This document shows positions 59,466 through 64,000 of a DNA stretch of 64,000 nt, one piece after another. The notes below the pieces were generated by a model that saw only the letters and a program-made list of their open reading frames with translations, had not been told where the DNA came from and searched no databases. A program made the translations under genes and the position numbers. This stretch comes from Adineta ricciae (lineage: Eukaryota > Rotifera > Eurotatoria > Adinetida > Adinetidae). Position 1 is the stretch's first letter; each line of letters opens with the position of its first letter. The stretch is from assembly GCA_905250025.1 (NCBI GenBank), contig CAJNOJ010000239.1, positions 93,894 through 157,893 on the forward strand. The letters are read 5' to 3'.

Positions 59466-61299
59466 TATGTCCAAATAACTCCATGTTTACGTATGTGTCG
59501 ATTATGTTAAGTATCACGTTCATCATCTCAATTTGTCTTCCAACATTCAAAGTTTATGCGTACAAAAATGCGTATTATTCCCTTTTCTGAAAGAAAGGGT
59601 TATAGCGACATAAATACAGTCGTGAAAATGCATAAAGTTTGTTTGTTTGCATAATCCAATCAGATTGCAGCATATTACTAATCAATGAAATTTATCTATA
59701 ATCATCAAAGATTGACCACTGATGAGATAACCGAGGTCGAGGATTACAAATCTGATGTTACTTTTTCGAAATTCCAATTACCTAATTAGCTAATTACTGA
59801 TTAAAGAATGAAAATCTTTTTAGTTGTCGAGTAACGGTTGACCGAAGGGTAATCGGGGTCGAAGATATCGAATCCGATGTTAGTTTTTCTGTAGAAAAAT
59901 TTTGTTCTGTTTTTTAGAAAAAGTACGATTTTTTGCAAGGAAGATTTTTTGTGGGCGATAGTGTTTGAAGCAGCAATATGTAGAACAAAACGAAATAGCT
60001 GATTAACGTCCGCCTGCTGGATACTCATACTCATCAGCATATTGATAACATTACTGAAGGGAATTTAAGCTAGATGAAAGAATGAAAGTTGGACATGTAA
60101 CGGCTAGCCGCGAGAGGTAGACCGACGAGCGACCAGGAGTTTGTTTTGGTGGCCTAGAAGAGATAAAATAAGTGTAAGTAAATTGATTTTTGATTGTAAA
60201 TAGTGGGAAGAGAGTCGATTCGTAAATCTTTAGAAACAGTGTTCCTTTTGCTCATGTCTTTGGACAAATGAATTGAAAGCAGTTTGGCATGAATAAAGTA
60301 GAAAAGGATTAAAAGAAAAGAATAGGCATAAAAGTGGTTTTAATTCGAAGCGCGTTAGAGTGAGATATACGTTAGAGTTTTTATCTGAGTCTTGTAATTC
60401 TTTCAGAACAGGGTCAGCGAATCCAACAGATGAGCGCTACTTGTTGGTAGTAGCAAACGAAACAATTAAGTTTATTTTTGACTCAGATTGGCAAACACAT
60501 TCAATGAAAACTAATTTACAATAAAGGAAAATATGCATTATGATCTTTCAAGCCAACAGATATAAGTAATATCAGTTGTTCCAATCTCAAGTCAGGTAAG
60601 ATGATGCTATTGAACGATTTCATTCGACTGAATTACTACCAGATGATTTCTCCACATTATTTGACTGCCGAGTAGTATTCTCAATACAAAAGGTTTTTTT
60701 ACCAATGGAAAAGCTTTAGCTATTCTAAGAAAAAAGAATATATTCAAATGACGTCCAGTCAGCTACATATAGCTCAATAACGTAAATGAACACGGTATTT
60801 GTAAGTATATTGTCAATAAATCAAAGCTTTCCAAAGTCAAAGGATAACGTATATACACGATATGTGATTGAGAAACTACGGGTAATAACACCTGATGTTT
60901 CGTAATATCCAATATTCATGAAATTTCATTTATGAGATGTGTTGGATTCATCCCATGTTGTATGTTTTTAACCCTCTGAGAACGGACGACGTATGTATTC
61001 GTCTGGGTTGAAATAACTCATATTTTATTTCCGTATACTGTTCACGATATTTTAATGATCTATGTCGCTATATATATCGTTAATGCATTATACTATCATT
61101 CGTATAGTGACCTCATCTTTTTTCTTTTTGTAGTTATATTCATCACTTCTAATTTTTCGCTATGTCATAGTCCACTGCTATCATTTATCGTCTATTTTTA
61201 TTTATCTTCGCACACATTGTCTCTTGCACCCACCAAAGTGTGTAAAGTCTTGTTTGCTCTATTAAAAATAATCCTGTTCCCAAAGGGTTCATGCTACCA
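59466..61299. other. AT-rich region without supported genes
   Basis: 59740-59900 holds two diverged direct copies of a gaggtcgaggattacaaatc-like repeat related to the dispersed family at 13470. 60968-60990 (ttaaccctctgagaacgg) resembles a lone piggyBac end. 61055-61303 has a hydrophobic 82-codon frame with no other support. Confidence 0.4.
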
Positions 61300-62731
61300 G
61301 TGAAATCAAATCGTCGAAAATAATTTTAGTAAGAGGGACTATGAATGCGCATCAATTAAGGAATAAAATAGATTTTCAGGCAAATCACATAGGCAGTCTG
61401 TGTTTCAGCAAAGGAAAACCAATGCTGAAGTACTAGAACAATGTAGTTCCATTCGTTTCATAATTTATTGCAGAAAGCATAGAGTAAAATATTATGAAAC
61501 CGATATAACATAGCACGCTTTATATAAAATACTATCCTTCACAGCCAAATAATACATCAAGTACTATTTTTGCCCTTCGTTGTAACTGCTCGCATTTGTA
61601 TATCACAGTTATTATATTGTAAAAAATTAATCGGAAGTTAGCTGATAGCAGGACTATGGATGTTTTAAAGTAAGATACTACAGCGTTCTTTCGGATTTCA
61701 TAACTATCGTTAAAACCGCCTCTTTAGGGATATTGAAAAGCGGTTAAACTTCTCCAATAAGCTAAACGTCTTGTTTTCTCAGAGGATTGATAAAATTTGG
61801 TGTTTCGAAGGTTTTCCACGTTTTCTTATTTATTAAAATACCGTAGGATAATTAATTCATTAAAATGAATTGACAGCAAATTGTTAGAGCACCTCGATGA
61901 GGGAGCTGTCATTCTATTTATATGAAAGATAATGAATGTTCTAACTCAACCTTCAACACGAAAAACCAGATACGCAGCTTAGGGATAGCAATTTAACTTA
62001 ACTTTAAATGTTCTACTTAACGTCACCTCTGCGGTAAACCGTAGCTCAATTTGATAGTTTTTGGCTTTAAAAAGAAATAAAAGATCATGTGACTGTTTTT
62101 TTCAGGTTGAGAAACAATCATTTTTTGTTTTTGTTTTATCTATCATCGAATAAGATTTGAAAAAATGAAACAAACACGCTGAGGGATGCTGCATGAAGCT
62201 CTATCAGCAAACTATATCATCCAACTTATTATAATCATCTGTTTGTTTTTAACTGAAAAAACGTCAAATGTTGCAAAACAATCAGTGAAAACTGACTGGG
62301 TAACATTTAGTGTTCTCGAAGACAAAACATACATATAATTAAGATGAATCTCTAATCTAAGCTGTAGAGTTTTTCATATTTCATTACAACTTTTAGTTAA
62401 AAAAATTAATTTAGAGATGTTAATTCCTTTTGATGGAAATAGAATCGGTTTCCAAAGGAGCCAAAATCATAAAAGATGTCCTGTTTTCAATTTTTTAATT
62501 TACCACTGTATCTGTGAAAACAGAATTCAATGAGCATGCGTATTCTAACGCCACCTTTCTGCGCACGCCAACAATTCGTAGCTATTGAAATGGTTACACG
62601 TCATTTGTTTTCGTCAGAAACATATATAAATACATCACCACCATGAGTTACTACTAATAACGAACAAAGTAAAACATTTTTCATCGCTTCCAGTCTCCAC
62701 AGTACGGTCTGCTGCACGACTGAAATACAAC

Positions 62732-64000
62732 ATGCACACATTTTCAACATTACCCATCGAACTAGTTTATCGAATTATGGATCATCAAAATGAGCGGACG
62801 CTATTTTGTTCGATGCAAAATATTTCCCGGCGGCTCAATCAGATCCTGAGCACCTATGAGCGATATCGAGTAAGTTTACTTGGCATCTTAACACTCTTGA
62901 GGGTGTGGTACACATAAGCCCAATGATATTTCACCCGTAAATTTCCTCATAGGACGAGGAAAGTAATCTCATAATCCACAAATAATTTGATCGAATCACA
63001 CAATCAAAGTGCGAAGCCATATGAAATCAAGCATTCCTCCAGTCTCTCGCCTTTCTCCTATGTATATTGAATTATTCGATATAAGAGTGCATCAAATATC
63101 ACTCTTGATGAAACCTCCCAAACGAAGCAAACTAGCTTTCGCAATTTCTGGACCTATGCCTATATTCATTCTCACCCTCACACACATACACACAATCAGA
63201 CTCCCACATATCACAAAAGTACGATGTCAATTTCCTTGGAGGGTGCTCTTAAAAGAGATATCTCACTACAATCAATAACTGTTAATAGTTACTAAATCCG
63301 ACTCTTTCCACTCGATCAGCTCACGGTAATCTCATGTCCATATTGCCAACACAGCACTTCTTCTCTGAACGCAGTCTTTCCTGCGCCACAACTACCATCA
63401 TCATCCACGGCAAAAAACTGATATCTAGATCTAACTGCTCTCTAAACAGCGTCCCCAAACATGACAATTTCATATCACACATATACAATCCGACGTGTCA
63501 TCCAAGGCTCTCTTTGGTATTTGTCCTTTTCATAATATATTGTTTTCATGTAGACACTCACTACACTAAACCTCAGCGGGATCGGAATCGGTGCTGAAGG
63601 AGCACAACACATCGCGGATGTGTTGCGAACGAATACGGTAATATTGATCTCATTTAATAGAAGATGAAGCACTCAGTCTATCTCACACCTACAGACACTC
63701 ACTACACTAGACCTCAGTTGGAACGAAATCGGTGCCGGAGTAGCACAGCACATTGCGGATGGGTTCCGAACGAATACGGTAATATTGATCTCATTTAATA
63801 GAAGATGAAGCATTCAGTCTATATCACAACTACAGACACTCACCACACTAAACCTCAGTTACAACAGAATCGGTGCTGCAGGAGCACAACACATTGCGGA
63901 TGCGTTGCGAACGAATACGGTAATATTGATCTCATTTAATAGAAGATGAAGCACTCAGTCTATCTCACACCTACAGACACTCACCACACTTCACCTCAAT
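62732..64000 (+). CDS. F-box plus LRR-array gene, copy C (partial)
   Basis: F-box exon 62732-62869 (MHTFSTLPIELVYRIMDHQN...STYERYR) before gtaagtttac, with a catatataaat box at about 62622. Central exons are unresolved; coding-like frames at 63009-63300 and 63340-63530. The donor before the array (ggtatttg, near 63519) is intact. LRR exons start near 63557, 63698, 63838 and 63978, the last cut by the window end. Introns here are distinct (gtaatattgatctcatttaatag) from those of A and B, so units within a copy resemble each other more than their counterparts, a sign of concerted evolution. Confidence 0.6.
63557..64000 (+). repeat. start of a single-LRR exon array
   Basis: Three complete cassettes of about 141 bp and part of a fourth. 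It continues past the window. Confidence 0.85.

Larger units (their letters stand above)
61300..64000. repeat. copy C of the F-box/LRR locus, truncated by the window end
   Basis: Same orientation as B. It matches the complement of copy A from about 13220 downwards (61300-62630) and then the F-box and LRR part. It lacks the foldback at 12707-13049 present in A. It is more diverged from A and B than those are from each other. Confidence 0.8.

Noticed and set aside
60968-60990. ttaaccctctgagaacgg as a piggyBac-like end (also ttaacccctttc at 7100 and 46990)
   Set aside because: No matching opposite end with TTAA was found nearby, so no element can be delimited.

Overview
The window looks like nuclear DNA of a bdelloid rotifer (Rotaria/Adineta type). 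This rests on compact genes with many 45-60 bp GT-AG introns, an AT-rich background, a very large intronless LDLa/EGF/7TM receptor gene, decayed kelch and ADP-ribosyltransferase/MORN genes, DNA-transposon foldbacks, and inverted paralogous copies on one scaffold. The species is inferred from gene style, not proven. The few N positions show that this is a scaffolded assembly.

Layout. 0-2.3 kb: a decayed kelch gene and AT-rich spacer. 2.3-4.04 kb: a three-level transposon nest. 4.27-12.1 kb (copy A, minus strand), 43.35-48.84 kb (copy B, plus strand) and 61.3-64.0 kb (copy C, plus strand, running off the end) are three copies of one locus. Its core is an F-box exon followed by a tandem array of single-LRR exons: 15 units in A, 4 in B, 4 begun in C. 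A and B are inverted and flank a 31 kb interval. A carries a 1.1 kb transposon for which B preserves the empty site.

14.3-41.6 kb is a dense island of conserved genes: receptor (-), unknown (+), unknown (-), RBR E3 ligase (-), VAMP-like R-SNARE (-), LMBRD2 (-), Rpp25-like Alba protein (-), two unknowns, a TTLL polyglutamylase-type gene (-), CFAP36 (-), a filamin-repeat protein (+), a BAG1-type ubiquitin-like protein (+), a neuronal calcium sensor (-), a CHCH protein (+) and mitochondrial ribosomal protein S2 (+). I resolved complete in-phase exon structures for TTLL (13 exons, 1122 aa), LMBRD2 (12 exons, 685 aa), filamin-like (12 exons, 598 aa), NCS (5 exons), CHCH (4 exons), MRPS2 (3 exons), CFAP36, RBR and VAMP.

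48.9-59.5 kb: a decayed ART-MORN gene, a two-exon SAM methyltransferase (-), a complete kinesin-13 (+, 6 exons, 835 aa), a perfect foldback MITE with a 9-bp target duplication, and a coiled-coil gene remnant. 59.5-61.3 kb is AT-rich with no gene I can support.

Functional threads: TTLL, CFAP36, kinesin-13 and perhaps filamin point to cilium and cytoskeleton. The CHCH protein and MRPS2 are adjacent mitochondrial genes. Rpp25-like, LMBRD2 and the R-SNARE sit head to tail with very short gaps, Rpp25-like and LMBRD2 only about 28 nt apart before a splice acceptor, which suggests operon-like transcription resolved by spliced-leader trans-splicing.
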